64,000 nucleotides of DNA from an uncultured Collinsella sp. (GCA_958413765.1 CATYVH010000004.1:68608-132607); one strand, 5' to 3'; numbered from the stretch's first letter, positions 9,761 through 19,245 are shown. The notes: generated from the letters alone by a model not told the origin. Made by a program: numbers and translations.

Positions 9761-11170
9761 TTAGCCGTAGATGCGTTGGGGCTGCTCTTCGCCCTTTACG
9801 GAAGCCTCGGTTACGACGACCTTGGCGACGCCCTCCTCGCTGGGCAGGTCGAACATCGTCTGCTGCAGCACGTCCTCGCAAATGGAGCGCAGGCCGCGGG
9901 CGCCGGTCTTGCGGGCGAGCGCCATACGGGCGATCTCGTGCAGAGCTTCGTCCTCAAACTCAAGCTCAACGTCCTCGAGCTGGAACATCTTGCGGTACTG
10001 GCGCACCACGGCGTTCTTGGGCTCGGTAAGGATCGACACCAGGTCGTCCTCGTCGAGCGCCTGCGTCTGGGTGACGACAGGCGTACGGCCCACAAACTCG
10101 GGGATCATACCAAAGGCGTTGAGGTCCTGCGGGAGCACCTGACGCAGCAGGTCGTTCTCGTCGACCGAGGTGGGGCCGGCGATCTCGGAGTTAAAGCCCA
10201 CGCCCTTGTTGCCCACACGGTCGGCAATGATCTTGTCCAGGCCCACAAAGGCACCGCCGCAGATGAACAGGATGTTGGTCGTGTCGATCTGCAGCAGCTC
10301 CTGCTGGGGATGCTTGCGGCCGCCGGTGGGCGGAACGCTTGCCACCGTGCCTTCAAGAATCTTAAGCAGTGCCTGCTGAACGCCCTCGCCCGAAACGTCG
10401 CGGGTAATGGAGAGATTCTCGGCCTTGCGGGCGATCTTGTCGATCTCATCGACATAGATAATGCCAACCTGCGCGCGCTCAATATCGCCATCGGCGGCGT
10501 TGATGAGCTTGAGCAGGATGTTCTCCACGTCCTCGCCCACGTAACCGGCCTCGGTGAGCGCGGTGGCGTCGGCGATGGCAAACGGCACCTCGAGGATGCG
10601 CGCAAGCGTCTGGGCCAGCAGGGTCTTACCGGTACCGGTGGGACCGAGCAGCAAAATGTTGGACTTGGCGAGCTCCACCTCGTCCATATCATCGTCGAGC
10701 TGCGAGTCCAAACCGTCGTCAAAGGCCGAAAGCGCAGCACCACCCTCAATCACGCGGCGGTAGTGGTTGTACACGGCAACCGACATGGCGCGCTTGGCGT
10801 CTTCCTGGCCCATGACATAGGCCGAAAGCTCGTCATAGATCTCATGCGGCGTCGGCACATGCGTAATGACCTGACGGGCGTCGTCCTCGAGCTCAAAGCC
10901 CTCGGCCTCGGGATCCATAGCAGGCTGGGACGCAGCCTGACCGTGATCGTTGAGGAAGCCCGGCAGCTTGCCGTTGCGGGCAGCGTCCATAAAGTCCGAA
11001 GCCAGCGACTCCTCCAAAATCTCGGAGCAGGCGGCGACGCACTCGTCGCAGATAAAGATATTGGTCGGACCCTTAACAAGGCGACGAACCTGACCCTGCT
11101 CTTTTCCGCAGAAGGAGCAGCGGATGGAGTTACCGTTCTCGTCGAAATTGTCCTGCATGTTACCGGCCAT
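9761..11170 (-). CDS. clpX: ATP-dependent Clp protease ATP-binding subunit ClpX
   Basis: 469 residues. The N-terminal C4 zinc finger CSFCGKE...CDECV, Walker A GPTGTGKT, Walker B IIYVDEID and sensor/AAA+ C-terminal domain are all present. An acidic insert of about 40 residues rich in Asp/Glu follows the zinc finger. ClpX unfolds substrates and feeds them to ClpP. The start at 11170 is one base past the clpP stop, with AAGGA inside the end of clpP, so translation is coupled. A strong terminator lies at 9704-9739. Confidence 0.96.
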   Translation of the reverse strand: MAGNMQDNFDENGNSIRCSFCGKEQGQVRRLVKGPTNIFICDECVAACSEILEESLASDFMDAARNGKLPGFLNDHGQAASQPAMDPEAEGFELEDDARQVITHVPTPHEIYDELSAYVMGQEDAKRAMSVAVYNHYRRVIEGGAALSAFDDGLDSQLDDDMDEVELAKSNILLLGPTGTGKTLLAQTLARILEVPFAIADATALTEAGYVGEDVENILLKLINAADGDIERAQVGIIYVDEIDKIARKAENLSITRDVSGEGVQQALLKILEGTVASVPPTGGRKHPQQELLQIDTTNILFICGGAFVGLDKIIADRVGNKGVGFNSEIAGPTSVDENDLLRQVLPQDLNAFGMIPEFVGRTPVVTQTQALDEDDLVSILTEPKNAVVRQYRKMFQLEDVELEFEDEALHEIARMALARKTGARGLRSICEDVLQQTMFDLPSEEGVAKVVVTEASVKGEEQPQRIYG

Positions 11171-11171
11171 C

Positions 11172-11792
11172 CTAGGCGTCCTTCGCGGCGAGATCGCGCG
11201 AGGTGACAATGCGGTCAATCAGACCGTAGTCGAGGGCCTCGGCAGCGGTCAGGTAGTTGTCGCGCTCGGTATCGGCCTGGACCTTCTCGATGGGCTGGCC
11301 CGAGGCGTCGGACAGGATCTGGTTGAGCTCGCGGCGGGTCTTCTTGATCTCCTCGGCCACAATCTCGATCTCGGTCTGCTGGCCCTGCGCACCGCCGCTG
11401 GGCTGGTGAATCATGACCTTGGAATGCGGCAGGCAGAAGCGCTTGCCCTTGGCGCCGGCCGAAAGCAGCACGGCGGCCATGGACGCGGCCATACCGACGC
11501 AGATGGTGGAGACCTGCGGCTTGATGAAGTTCATGGTGTCCAGAATCGCCAGGCCGGAGTAAACCTCGCCGCCAGGCGAATTGATGTAGAGCGAGATATC
11601 CTTCTCGGCATCCTGGCTTTCAAGATGCAGCAGCTGGGCAACGACCAGGTTGGCGCTGACGGAGTTGATCTCCTCGCCCAAGAAGATGATGCGGTCGTTG
11701 AGCAGGCGCGAATAGATATCGTAGCTGCGCTCACCGCGCGGCGTCTGCTCGATAACGTATGGCACGAGGGCGGAATCGAACTTAGCGATCAT
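11172..11792 (-). CDS. clpP: ATP-dependent Clp protease proteolytic subunit ClpP
   Basis: About 206 residues. The catalytic triad is visible as Ser in GMAASMAAVLL, His in MIHQPSGG and Asp in ERDNYL. It forms the tetradecameric peptidase that pairs with ClpX. Three in-frame ATG codons occur at 11804, 11798 and 11792; the last is preferred because ATGGAG lies six bases upstream and the resulting N-terminus (MIAKFDSALVP) is more like the family. The gene sits between tig and clpX, the classical tig-clpP-clpX order. Confidence 0.95.
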   Translation of the reverse strand: MIAKFDSALVPYVIEQTPRGERSYDIYSRLLNDRIIFLGEEINSVSANLVVAQLLHLESQDAEKDISLYINSPGGEVYSGLAILDTMNFIKPQVSTICVGMAASMAAVLLSAGAKGKRFCLPHSKVMIHQPSGGAQGQQTEIEIVAEEIKKTRRELNQILSDASGQPIEKVQADTERDNYLTAAEALDYGLIDRIVTSRDLAAKDA

Positions 11793-11837
11793 ACGCATCT
11801 CCATTTCTCTTACGGACCAATAGTGGTTCTAGATAAA

Positions 11838-11878
11838 CGTACGGTGCCCGCATGCTATGCATTGGCTGGCACCGTACG
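11838..11878 (-). terminator. perfect inverted repeat between tig and clpP
   Basis: CGTACGGTGCC (11838-11848) pairs perfectly with GGCACCGTACG (11868-11878) around a 19-nt loop, followed on the minus strand by TTTATCT. It could partly terminate tig transcripts before clpP. Confidence 0.6.
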
Positions 11879-11954
11879 AAGCAACCGGATAACCGGTTTA
11901 TAACTTTACCCCATCGCGGGCACATGCATGCGCTCGCGAGCAAGGCGGCGAGAA

Positions 11955-13253
11955 TTACTCGGCGTCCTTGGCGGTCTCGTCGACCTCGGTCACCTTGGCG
12001 TTCTCGACCAGGTGGTCGACGGCCTTGGAGCGACGGATGGACTCGCGGACGGCAGGCATGCGGCCATCGGCGATGAACTCAGCCTTGGAAGCCTCGACGT
12101 CCTTGACGCCGGCCTTCTCGAACTCGGCGTTGATGTCGTCCTCGGTGACCTCGATCTTGAGCTCACGGGCGAGGGCGTCGAGCGCCAGGGACTCACGGGC
12201 AACGTCGTTGGCCTGCTTGTGCAGGTCGCCGATGAACTGCTCCATGGTCAGGCCGGAAGCGGGCAGCCAGGTGTCGAGGGTCATGCCGCGGGCAGCGAGG
12301 TTGGACAGGAAGTTCTGGCCAAGCTCCTCAAAGACAGACTGCTCGTAGTCGGCATCCATCTCGTCGAGCTGCAGGCGCTCGGCGAGAGCGGAGACGCAAC
12401 GGTTCTCCTTCTCGGCCGGGAGGCGGGAAGCCTTGTCCTGCTCGATCTCGATCTTGATGGCGTCGCGCATAGCGTCGATGCTGTCGAAGCCAAAGTCAGA
12501 CTTGACGAGCTCGTCGGTGAGCTCGGGGGTGTTGCGGACCTTGATGCCCTTGACGGTGACCTCGACGGTGTGGGTCTCGGCCTCCTCGCCCTCCTCGGCC
12601 TCGTCGGTCCAGGTGACGGACTTGACGTCGTCAACGTTGGCGCCAATCAGAGCCTCGTTGAACTCGGCGGGGTTGCTGTCGCTACCGGCGATGAGCATAC
12701 GGCCCTCGGCGGCAAAGTTGTCGGCGTTCTCGACGGCCTTGAGGTCGACGGTAACGTAGTCCTCGGACTCGACAGCGCGGCCCTCGACGTCCTCGAAGGT
12801 GGCACGGTAGTTGAGGAGCATCTCGACCTGGTTGTTGATCTCGGACTCGGTGACCTCCGCAGGGGGCATCTCGATCTCGACAGCGTCGAAGGAGGAGAGC
12901 TCAGCGGCGGGACGCAGGGAGAACTCGACGGTGTAGGTGTAGTCCTCGTGATCCTTGGCGAGGTCGAGCTCCTTGTAGTCACCGCTCTTGGTGGGGACGA
13001 TGTCCAGCTCGTTGAGGACGGCGGGCTCGTTGGCGGCGATCAGGTCGTTGGTGGCCTGAGCGAGGGTAGCCTCGGCGCCAAGAGCGGAATCGATGACCGG
13101 ACGGGGAGCCTTGCCGGCACGGAAGCCCGGGAAGCGGTACTTCTTGGCGGTGTCCTTGTAGGCCTTCTTGATCGCGGCGTCGACGTCGGCGGCCGGGATG
13201 GTGACCGTAGCGGTGAGCTTGGCGTCCTTGACGTCAGAAGCGGTGATGTTCAA
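11955..13253 (-). CDS. tig: trigger factor (ribosome-bound chaperone, peptidyl-prolyl isomerase)
   Basis: About 432 residues. The ribosome-binding signature FPGFRAGKAPR lies near residue 40, followed by the PPIase domain (YVTVDLKAVEN..., about 150-240) and the helical C-terminal chaperone domain. The start is unusual: the first ATG of the frame (13268) reads ATGAGGAGG, i.e. it contains the ribosome binding site itself. TTG at 13253, six bases after GAGGAGG, is the best start; GTG at 13256 is the alternative. It heads the tig-clpP-clpX cluster. Confidence 0.93.
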   Translation of the reverse strand: MNITASDVKDAKLTATVTIPAADVDAAIKKAYKDTAKKYRFPGFRAGKAPRPVIDSALGAEATLAQATNDLIAANEPAVLNELDIVPTKSGDYKELDLAKDHEDYTYTVEFSLRPAAELSSFDAVEIEMPPAEVTESEINNQVEMLLNYRATFEDVEGRAVESEDYVTVDLKAVENADNFAAEGRMLIAGSDSNPAEFNEALIGANVDDVKSVTWTDEAEEGEEAETHTVEVTVKGIKVRNTPELTDELVKSDFGFDSIDAMRDAIKIEIEQDKASRLPAEKENRCVSALAERLQLDEMDADYEQSVFEELGQNFLSNLAARGMTLDTWLPASGLTMEQFIGDLHKQANDVARESLALDALARELKIEVTEDDINAEFEKAGVKDVEASKAEFIADGRMPAVRESIRRSKAVDHLVENAKVTEVDETAKDAE

Positions 13254-13344
13254 CACGTTCCTCCTCATACTGCCCAGCTTATCTGAGGTGCTGGTACCTT
13301 TATGCAACAAAGAGTCGCGACGGCCGAAGCCGACGCAGATGCGT

Positions 13345-13428
13345 TGGTGCGGGCGAAAGGACTCGAACCTTCACGGGAATCCCACCAGAACCTAAATCTG
13401 GCGCGTCTACCAATTCCGCCACGCCCGC
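13345..13428 (-). tRNA. tRNA-Leu (TAG anticodon)
   Basis: 84 nt including an encoded CCA. The acceptor stem GCGGGCG pairs with CGCCCGC, the anticodon loop is TTTAGGT (TAG), a long variable arm is present and the T arm contains GGTTCGAGTCC. It lies upstream of tig on the same strand. Confidence 0.95.
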
Positions 13429-13514
13429 ATGAGCGCACAGACTAGGAATGATAGCAGATACGAACGGCAAGCGCACGCACACGTTTTACAGGCTCACGAC
13501 CTCACCACGAGTGC

Positions 13515-13541
13515 AAAAGGCGGGACGAGTTGCCCCGCCCC
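13515..13541 (-). terminator. terminator of the xanthine dehydrogenase operon
   Basis: GGCGGGGC and GTCCCGCC pair around AACTC and are followed by TTTTG on the minus strand, about 30 bp after the hydroxylase stop. Confidence 0.65.
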
Positions 13542-13568
13542 GCCCATTACGACTTGTTCGCCGACCCG

Positions 13569-16400
13569 CTACTCCCCCAGCAGGGCCTTCTCGGGCGTGA
13601 TCGGCAGCGAGCGGACCTGATGGCCGGTGGCGTGCGCCACGGCCGAGGCAACGGCGGCGAGCGGCGTGTTGATGACGACCTCGCCGATCGACTTGGCACC
13701 AAACGGGCCCGTCGGCTCGTAGCTCGGCTCAAAGGCCACGCGAATGCTGCCGATATCCAGGCGCGTGGGCAGCTTGTAGCTCATAAAGTTGCCGGTGCGC
13801 AGGCGGCCGCGATCGTCATGCTCGACAATCTCATAGAGCGCATGGCCGATACCCTGGGCAATGCCGCCCTCGGCCTGGACGCGCGCGAGTGCCTCGTTGA
13901 TCACGGTACCGCAGTCGACGGCAGCCGCGTAGTCCACAACAGTCACCTTGCCGGTGGCCTTGTCGACCTCGACCTCGGCAATGCCGGCCATAAACGGCGG
14001 AGGCGAAACGGGCAGGCAGGCAGAGGCATGCGAGGTCAGCGCGTCGCCGCCCTCGATGTTCTTAACGCACAGGTTGGCAAAGTCGCGCAGCGTGAGGTAA
14101 CGGCCGCGCTCGCGGGCGGCGCGCTCGTCGGACAGGCGCACGTACTGACCGTCGAAGACCACGTCGGCGGCGTCAACGTCCCACATCTGGGCGGCCTTGG
14201 CGCAGATCTTCTCGCGCAGCTCGGCCGCGGCGTTCTTGGCTGCCAGACCCGTCACGTACGTGCCCGAGCTCGCATACGAGCCGGCGTCGAACGGCGACAC
14301 GTCGGTATCCACGCCGCGCACCACGATCAGCGAGCTCTCCACGCCCAACTCCTCGGCGGCAATCTGCGCCAGAATCGTGTCGACGCCCATGCCGTTATCG
14401 GTGGCGCCGGTGCCGATGGTAATGAAGCCGTCCTCTTCCAGGCGCATGTCGATACCGGCGATATCCACGTTGGAAATACCCGATCCCTGCATGGTGAGCG
14501 CACAGCCCAGAGCACGCACGCGGTCGCCCAGGTCAACGGCCAGCGGCTTGTCGCGCCAACCGATCATGTCCATCGCGCGCAGCAGGCAGCGATCGAGTGC
14601 GCAGGCGTTGAGCTTCTCGTTGTAATACTGCGGCATGGTCTCGCCCTCGCGCACGATGTTTTTAAGGCGCAGGTCGGCGGGATCCATGTGCAGCATGTCG
14701 GCGAGCTCGTTAACGGCGCTCTCCACGGCAAACTGGCCCTGGGTGGCACCGTAGCCGCGATACGCGCCGCCGCGGTTGGTGTTGGTGTAGACGGCGTCCC
14801 ACCTAAAGCGGCTCGCCTTCACATGGTTGTAGATGGGCAGGCTCTTGTGGCCCGATAGGCCGATCGTAGTGGTGGCGTGCTCGCCGTACGCGCCCGCATT
14901 GGACAGCGTATGCAGATCGATGGCCGTGATGGTGCCGTCGTTCATGGCGCCCAGCTTAACGGTCATCTGCATCTGGTGGCGCGAGTTGCCCGCAGTGATG
15001 GTCTCCTCGCGGGTGTAGCAGCAGTAGCTCGGACGGCCAGTCTGCTGAGTCACGAACGCAACGAAGATCTCGCAGCAGCCCGTCTGCTTGGAGCCAAAGC
15101 CGCCGCCGATGCGCGGTTTAATGACCTGCACCTGCGACTGCGGAATGTCGAGCGACTGCGCGACCATGCGGCGCACGTGGAAGGGCACCTGCGTGGAGGA
15201 GGTCACCGAGATGCGGCCGAACGCGTCGGTCGTCGCGAAGGCGCGGAAGGTCTCCATGGGCGCGGTCTGCGTGGCCTGGCTGGTGTAGGTACGGGTGAAG
15301 ACGATGTCGCTCTGGGCGAACGCCTCGTCCAGATCGCCATAATCGCTGGTACCGCTGCACACCAGGTTGCGAGCAACGTCGCCGCCCTGCGGGAACATAA
15401 AGGTCACGTCGCCCTCGGGGTGGACCACGATGTCGTTATCGAGTGCCTGGGTAAAGTCGAGCAGCGGCTCGAGCACCTCATAGTCGACCTTGATGAGCTT
15501 GAGCGCCTTGTCGGCGGCCTCCTCGGTCTCGGCGGCGACGATCGCCACCTCCTCGTTTTGATAGCGCACGAGGTTCTCGAGGATCAGGCGGTCGTAGGGA
15601 CTCGGCTGCGGATAGCTCTGGCCGGCGATGGTAAAGCGGCGCTTGGGCACATCCTCGTAGGTGTAGACGCCCACGACGCCCTTCACCTTCAGGGCGCGCG
15701 ACGTATCGATGGAGCGGATCTTGGCGCGGGCATAGGGGCTGCGCTTGAGCTTAACGATGAGCGCGCCGGCGGGCACCATATCGCCCGTGTAGACGGGACG
15801 GCCCTCGAGCAGGGCCTTCGAGTCCTTCTTGGGCTGCTTGTGGGTAATCTGCTTGTAGGTGACGCCGTCAGAGCTGGTGTTATTGACCGGCAGCTCGGGC
15901 ATCTCGAAGCCCACCTGCACGCCGGACTCGTTAAGGAAGCGGACGATGGCGCGCAGCTGGCTCTCGTAGCCGCTGCAGCGGCAGAGGTTGCCAGCCAGCT
16001 GGCGCGAGAGCTCCTCGCGCGTGGCGACGAGGCTCGGGTCCTCCTTGGCGGCGCGGGCAAGCGCCAGCACGTTCATCATGAGGCCGGGGGCGCAAAAACC
16101 GCACTGCTCGGCACCTTCGGAAGCCATCGCACGGGCAAGCGCCTCGGACTCGGCCTTGAGGCCCTCAAGCGTGGTGATGGTGTGGCCCTCAACACGAGCG
16201 GCGGGAACCGAGCAGCTCAGCACCGGGTCGCCGTCGAGCCACACCGTGCACAGACCGCAGTTGGTGGTCTCGCAGGCGCAACGCACCGACGCGCAACCCT
16301 GCTCGCGCAAAAGCGCAAAGAGCATGGTATCGGGGGCAATCTGAACCTTGACCTTGCGACCGTTGAGCGTAAAGGAAAGATCGATGAGTTTGGCAGCCAT
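13569..16400 (-). CDS. xanthine dehydrogenase-type molybdenum hydroxylase, fused [2Fe-2S] and Mo-binding subunit
   Basis: 943 residues. The N-terminal [2Fe-2S] part (about 1-165) has CACETTNCGLC...SC for the plant-type cluster and EQCGFC...CRCSGY for the second. The rest is the molybdopterin-binding part, with IGGGFGSK, the arginine-containing RGGAYRGYGATQGQ and the catalytic glutamate in GAKSIGE 36 residues from the C-terminus. It should hydroxylate a purine or related heterocycle. ATG at 16400 shares one base with the stop of the FAD subunit gene. The first cluster's spacing (CxCxxxxxCxxC) departs from the textbook CxxxxCxxC form and resembles clostridial/enterococcal relatives, some of which are selenium-dependent. 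Maturation proteins XdhC, YqeB and YqeC are not in the window. Confidence 0.88.
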   Translation of the reverse strand: MAAKLIDLSFTLNGRKVKVQIAPDTMLFALLREQGCASVRCACETTNCGLCTVWLDGDPVLSCSVPAARVEGHTITTLEGLKAESEALARAMASEGAEQCGFCAPGLMMNVLALARAAKEDPSLVATREELSRQLAGNLCRCSGYESQLRAIVRFLNESGVQVGFEMPELPVNNTSSDGVTYKQITHKQPKKDSKALLEGRPVYTGDMVPAGALIVKLKRSPYARAKIRSIDTSRALKVKGVVGVYTYEDVPKRRFTIAGQSYPQPSPYDRLILENLVRYQNEEVAIVAAETEEAADKALKLIKVDYEVLEPLLDFTQALDNDIVVHPEGDVTFMFPQGGDVARNLVCSGTSDYGDLDEAFAQSDIVFTRTYTSQATQTAPMETFRAFATTDAFGRISVTSSTQVPFHVRRMVAQSLDIPQSQVQVIKPRIGGGFGSKQTGCCEIFVAFVTQQTGRPSYCCYTREETITAGNSRHQMQMTVKLGAMNDGTITAIDLHTLSNAGAYGEHATTTIGLSGHKSLPIYNHVKASRFRWDAVYTNTNRGGAYRGYGATQGQFAVESAVNELADMLHMDPADLRLKNIVREGETMPQYYNEKLNACALDRCLLRAMDMIGWRDKPLAVDLGDRVRALGCALTMQGSGISNVDIAGIDMRLEEDGFITIGTGATDNGMGVDTILAQIAAEELGVESSLIVVRGVDTDVSPFDAGSYASSGTYVTGLAAKNAAAELREKICAKAAQMWDVDAADVVFDGQYVRLSDERAARERGRYLTLRDFANLCVKNIEGGDALTSHASACLPVSPPPFMAGIAEVEVDKATGKVTVVDYAAAVDCGTVINEALARVQAEGGIAQGIGHALYEIVEHDDRGRLRTGNFMSYKLPTRLDIGSIRVAFEPSYEPTGPFGAKSIGEVVINTPLAAVASAVAHATGHQVRSLPITPEKALLGE

Positions 16401-17314
16401 TAGCGCACCTCGCTAGAATCGTCGCCGGGCACGCGGCGGCAGGAATACTCGTCCGTGGCGAACTTAGGGATCTGCACGCACTCGAGTTCGCGGGCAAGCG
16501 CGGCCGAAAGCTCGATGCCGGCGGCGCGGCGCACGGCCTGAATCGCCAGCGGCGCAGAGATGCGGCGGCGGTAGTCGGCCGAGCCCCAGAGGTTAGTGCC
16601 GTAGCTCAGCGCGCGTACGGACGCGGCCAGGGCGCGCAGCTCGTCCTCGGAAGGCTGCTCGGCGGTAAGGCCACATGCCTCGCCCTGCAGCAGGGTCGCG
16701 CGCAGCGGACGGGCGCCCACGGTGACATGCCAGGTGTTATCCCACCAGGCGGCGGTGACGTTGAGCGAGGGGAAGTCGGTCGCGGCCTTGCGCACGGCCT
16801 CATAACTCGCACGGTAGTCGTGCTTGACGACCACGACGTGCTCGATCACGTCGCGCACGTAGCCCATGTCAACGAACTCGGCGAGCGGCACGCGGCCGGC
16901 ACCCGTCAGCTCAACATAGGAATCGAGCGCCAGGAACGCAGAGAGAACGTCCGAGAAGCCAAAGCGGCCGTAGATGCTGCCGCCCACCGTGGCGGTATTG
17001 CGCAGCTGCACGCCCACGATGTCGTGGACGGCGAACTCAAAGACATGGTTGACAAGCGCGTTGAGCTCGGCATGCCGCTCGAGCTGGCGCAGGGTACACA
17101 TGGCACCGATGCGAAACTCGGTCTCGGTCTCCTCGATCTGATCAAGTCCACAGGCCGAAAGGTCAATCGCCGTCGCCACACGACGCGAACCCAGGCGCAT
17201 CCAGATGCCGCCGCCCACAATCTTGTTGTTGCGGTTCTTCTGCAAGAGCTCATAGGCTTCGGCCGCGTTTCCAACACGGACGTAGGTACCGAACTTGAGC
17301 ACGTTCTCCCCCAT
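16400..17314 (-). CDS. xanthine dehydrogenase-type FAD-binding subunit
   Basis: 304 residues. The FAD motif VGGGIWMRLG near residue 33 and VGGSIYGRFGFSD near residue 110 mark the CoxM/XdhB-type FAD domain. It accepts electrons from the Fe-S clusters of the partner encoded immediately downstream and passes them to NAD or another carrier. Its stop overlaps the partner's start, so the two are translationally coupled. ATG at 17314 is given; GTG at 17302, just after GGGGGAG, would give MLKFGTYVRV and is an equally good start. The gene order FAD subunit then fused Fe-S/Mo subunit is complete for a minimal enzyme. Confidence 0.85.
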   Translation of the reverse strand: MGENVLKFGTYVRVGNAAEAYELLQKNRNNKIVGGGIWMRLGSRRVATAIDLSACGLDQIEETETEFRIGAMCTLRQLERHAELNALVNHVFEFAVHDIVGVQLRNTATVGGSIYGRFGFSDVLSAFLALDSYVELTGAGRVPLAEFVDMGYVRDVIEHVVVVKHDYRASYEAVRKAATDFPSLNVTAAWWDNTWHVTVGARPLRATLLQGEACGLTAEQPSEDELRALAASVRALSYGTNLWGSADYRRRISAPLAIQAVRRAAGIELSAALARELECVQIPKFATDEYSCRRVPGDDSSEVR

Positions 17315-17408
17315 CTCTTCACTTGTCCAGTACCTTTAAGTGTACCAAACGAGGGGGCACAGCTCATGTCGGGACAAAATGAACCGTTTTCCTCCGTCGC
17401 ATGCGGAT

Positions 17409-17442
17409 CAAAAAAGGCTCCAAGCCAAGATGACTGGGAGCC
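17409..17442 (-). terminator. gdhA terminator
   Basis: GGCTCC pairs with GGAGCC around a 14-nt loop and is followed on the minus strand by TTTTTT, 28 bp past the gdhA stop. Confidence 0.85.
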
Positions 17443-17469
17443 TTCAGCGATGCTATATCGAGCGAAGAT

Positions 17470-18825
17470 TTAGCAGACGCCCTGGGCGAGCATGGCGTCG
17501 GCGACCTTCAGGAAGCCGGCGATGTTGGCGCCCATGACAAAGTTGCCCTCCTGGCCATACTCCTTGGCGGTGTCGTCCACGTTGTGGAACATGCCGCGCA
17601 TGAGCTGCTCGAGCTTGCCGTCGACCTCCTCGAAGGTCCAGGACAGGTGCTCGGCGTTCTGGCTCATCTCCAGGCCGGACACGAGCACGCCGCCGGCGTT
17701 GGCAGCCTTGCCGGGCATAAAGGCGACGCCGTTCTCCTGGAAGTAGGTCGTGGCCTCGATGGTCGTAGGCATGTTCGCGCCCTCGCCGACCACCTTGCAG
17801 CCGTTGGCGACGAGCGCCTGGGCGTCCTCGAGCAGCAGCGTGTTCTCGCGAGCGCAGGGCAGCGCGATGTCGCAGGGCAGCTGCCACACGCCACGGCCGT
17901 CGCCCTCGTGCCACACGGCGTTGGGCTTCTCGTCGACGTACATGGCGAGCGTGACGCCCTTGTCGTGGCCGGAGCGCTTCTTGTTGTAGACATGCTCGAG
18001 CACGGTGTAGTCGATGCCGTCGGGATCCTCGACCCAGCCGTGGGTGTCGGAGCAGGCCAGCACCTTGCCGCCGAGCTGCGCGACCTTCTGGACCGCGTAG
18101 ATAGCGACGTTACCGGAGCCGTGAACGACGACGTTCTTGCCCTCGAAGGAATCGCCGCGGCTCTTGAGGTACTCGTCCACAAAGTAGACCAGGCCGTAGC
18201 CGGTGGCCTCGGTACGGGCGAGCGAGCCGCCAAAGGAGAGGCCCTTGCCGGTGAGGACGCCGGTCCACTCGTTGGTCAGGCGCTTGTACTGACCGAACAT
18301 GTAGGCAACCTCGCGGCCGCCAACGCCCAGGTCGCCGGCGGGAACGTCGGTGTTGGGGCCGATGTGGCGATAGAGCTCGGTCATGAAGGACTGGCAGAAG
18401 TGCATGATCTCGTTGTTGGACTTGCCCTTGGGGTCAAAGTCGGAGCCGCCCTTGCCGCCGCCCATGGGAAGGGTGGTCAGGCTGTTCTTGAGGATCTGCT
18501 CCAGGCCCAGGAACTTAAGCATGCCCAGGGTGACCGTCGGGTTAAAGCGCAGGCCGCCCTTGTAGGGTCCAATGGCAGAGTTGAACTCGACGCGGTAGCC
18601 GCGGTTGACCTGGACCTTGCCCTGGTCGTCGACCCAGGGAACACGGAACATGACGATGCGCTCGGGCTCGACGAGGCGCTCCAGCAGGGCGGCCTCCTCG
18701 TACTCCGGATGGGCGTCGAGCGCCGGCTGGATGGTGCCGAGGATCTCGGTCGCGGCCTGGATGAACTCAGGCTGCTCGGGATAGCGGGCCTTGAGCTCGT
18801 CGAGAACTTTCTGCGTGTAGCTCAT
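17470..18825 (-). CDS. gdhA: NADP-type glutamate dehydrogenase
   Basis: 451 residues, the length of hexameric bacterial enzymes. The glutamate-binding and catalytic region KGGLRFNP...PMGGGKGGSDFDPKGKS (near 90-130) and the dinucleotide fold VVHGSGNVAIYAVQK are intact. It interconverts 2-oxoglutarate plus ammonia and glutamate. ATG at 18825 is preceded by TTGGAGGAAG; the much longer open frame upstream is not coding. The upstream 260 bp (18826-19087) hold a GGCGCCCCATGCGCC hairpin near the start and AT-rich promoter-like sequence, but no gene. Confidence 0.95.
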   Translation of the reverse strand: MSYTQKVLDELKARYPEQPEFIQAATEILGTIQPALDAHPEYEEAALLERLVEPERIVMFRVPWVDDQGKVQVNRGYRVEFNSAIGPYKGGLRFNPTVTLGMLKFLGLEQILKNSLTTLPMGGGKGGSDFDPKGKSNNEIMHFCQSFMTELYRHIGPNTDVPAGDLGVGGREVAYMFGQYKRLTNEWTGVLTGKGLSFGGSLARTEATGYGLVYFVDEYLKSRGDSFEGKNVVVHGSGNVAIYAVQKVAQLGGKVLACSDTHGWVEDPDGIDYTVLEHVYNKKRSGHDKGVTLAMYVDEKPNAVWHEGDGRGVWQLPCDIALPCARENTLLLEDAQALVANGCKVVGEGANMPTTIEATTYFQENGVAFMPGKAANAGGVLVSGLEMSQNAEHLSWTFEEVDGKLEQLMRGMFHNVDDTAKEYGQEGNFVMGANIAGFLKVADAMLAQGVC

Positions 18826-19035
18826 GCTTCCTCCAATTGATGGGAAAGAAAAATGTCGTTCGCGGCGCCCCATGCGCCGTGACTTTATCGAGTATGAATA
18901 ATATCGCACTGTTGCAACAAAGTTACGAATAAGGCGACGAGCGGATGTTTCATTTTGATTACGATGCAGGTAGATAGCTTTTTGACCGCCTGACGAGCAA
19001 ATCGCGTGTTTCGAAGCTGTTTCCCGCACGTTTCG

Positions 19036-19074
19036 AAACCACCACAAAGGTGCCTGTCCCCAATGTGGTGGTTT
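19036..19074 (-). repeat. hairpin after selC containing a GGGGACAGGCACC loop
   Basis: AAACCACCACA (19036-19046) pairs perfectly with TGTGGTGGTTT (19064-19074). The loop reads TTGGGGACAGGCACCTT on the minus strand. It lies 14 bp past the tRNA-Sec 3' end and may serve as its terminator, though the T run is short. Confidence 0.6.
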
Positions 19075-19087
19075 TGGCGAGATGCGT

Positions 19088-19184
19088 TGGCGGGAACGTA
19101 TGTGAATCGAACACATCCAAGACGTTTTGCACGCCTCACAACGGTTTTGAGGACCGCGGGGCCCACCGGAGCCCATCCGCTCCC
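19088..19184 (-). tRNA. selC: selenocysteine tRNA (TCA anticodon)
   Basis: 97 nt with encoded CCA. The anticodon loop is CCTCAAA, giving UCA, which reads UGA. The D arm contains the Sec-specific CTCCGGTGGG, the variable arm is long (GTGAGGCGTGCAAAACGTC) and the T arm is ATGTG-TTCGATT-CACAT. The acceptor stem is eight positions, GGGAGCGG against ACGTTCCC, with a mismatch at position 8. It lies 61 bp downstream of selB on the same strand, so selA-selB-selC is complete. Confidence 0.95.
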
Positions 19185-19245
19185 AAACGTGGCGGTATTT
19201 TACCAAACTAGCAGGGCGTCGTGGCGAACAGCGATACGGCAGCCC

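Noticed and set aside
14877..16403. 508-codon plus-strand frame opposite the xanthine dehydrogenase
   Set aside because: Antisense shadow; the minus-strand frame has full Fe-S and Mo-binding motifs.
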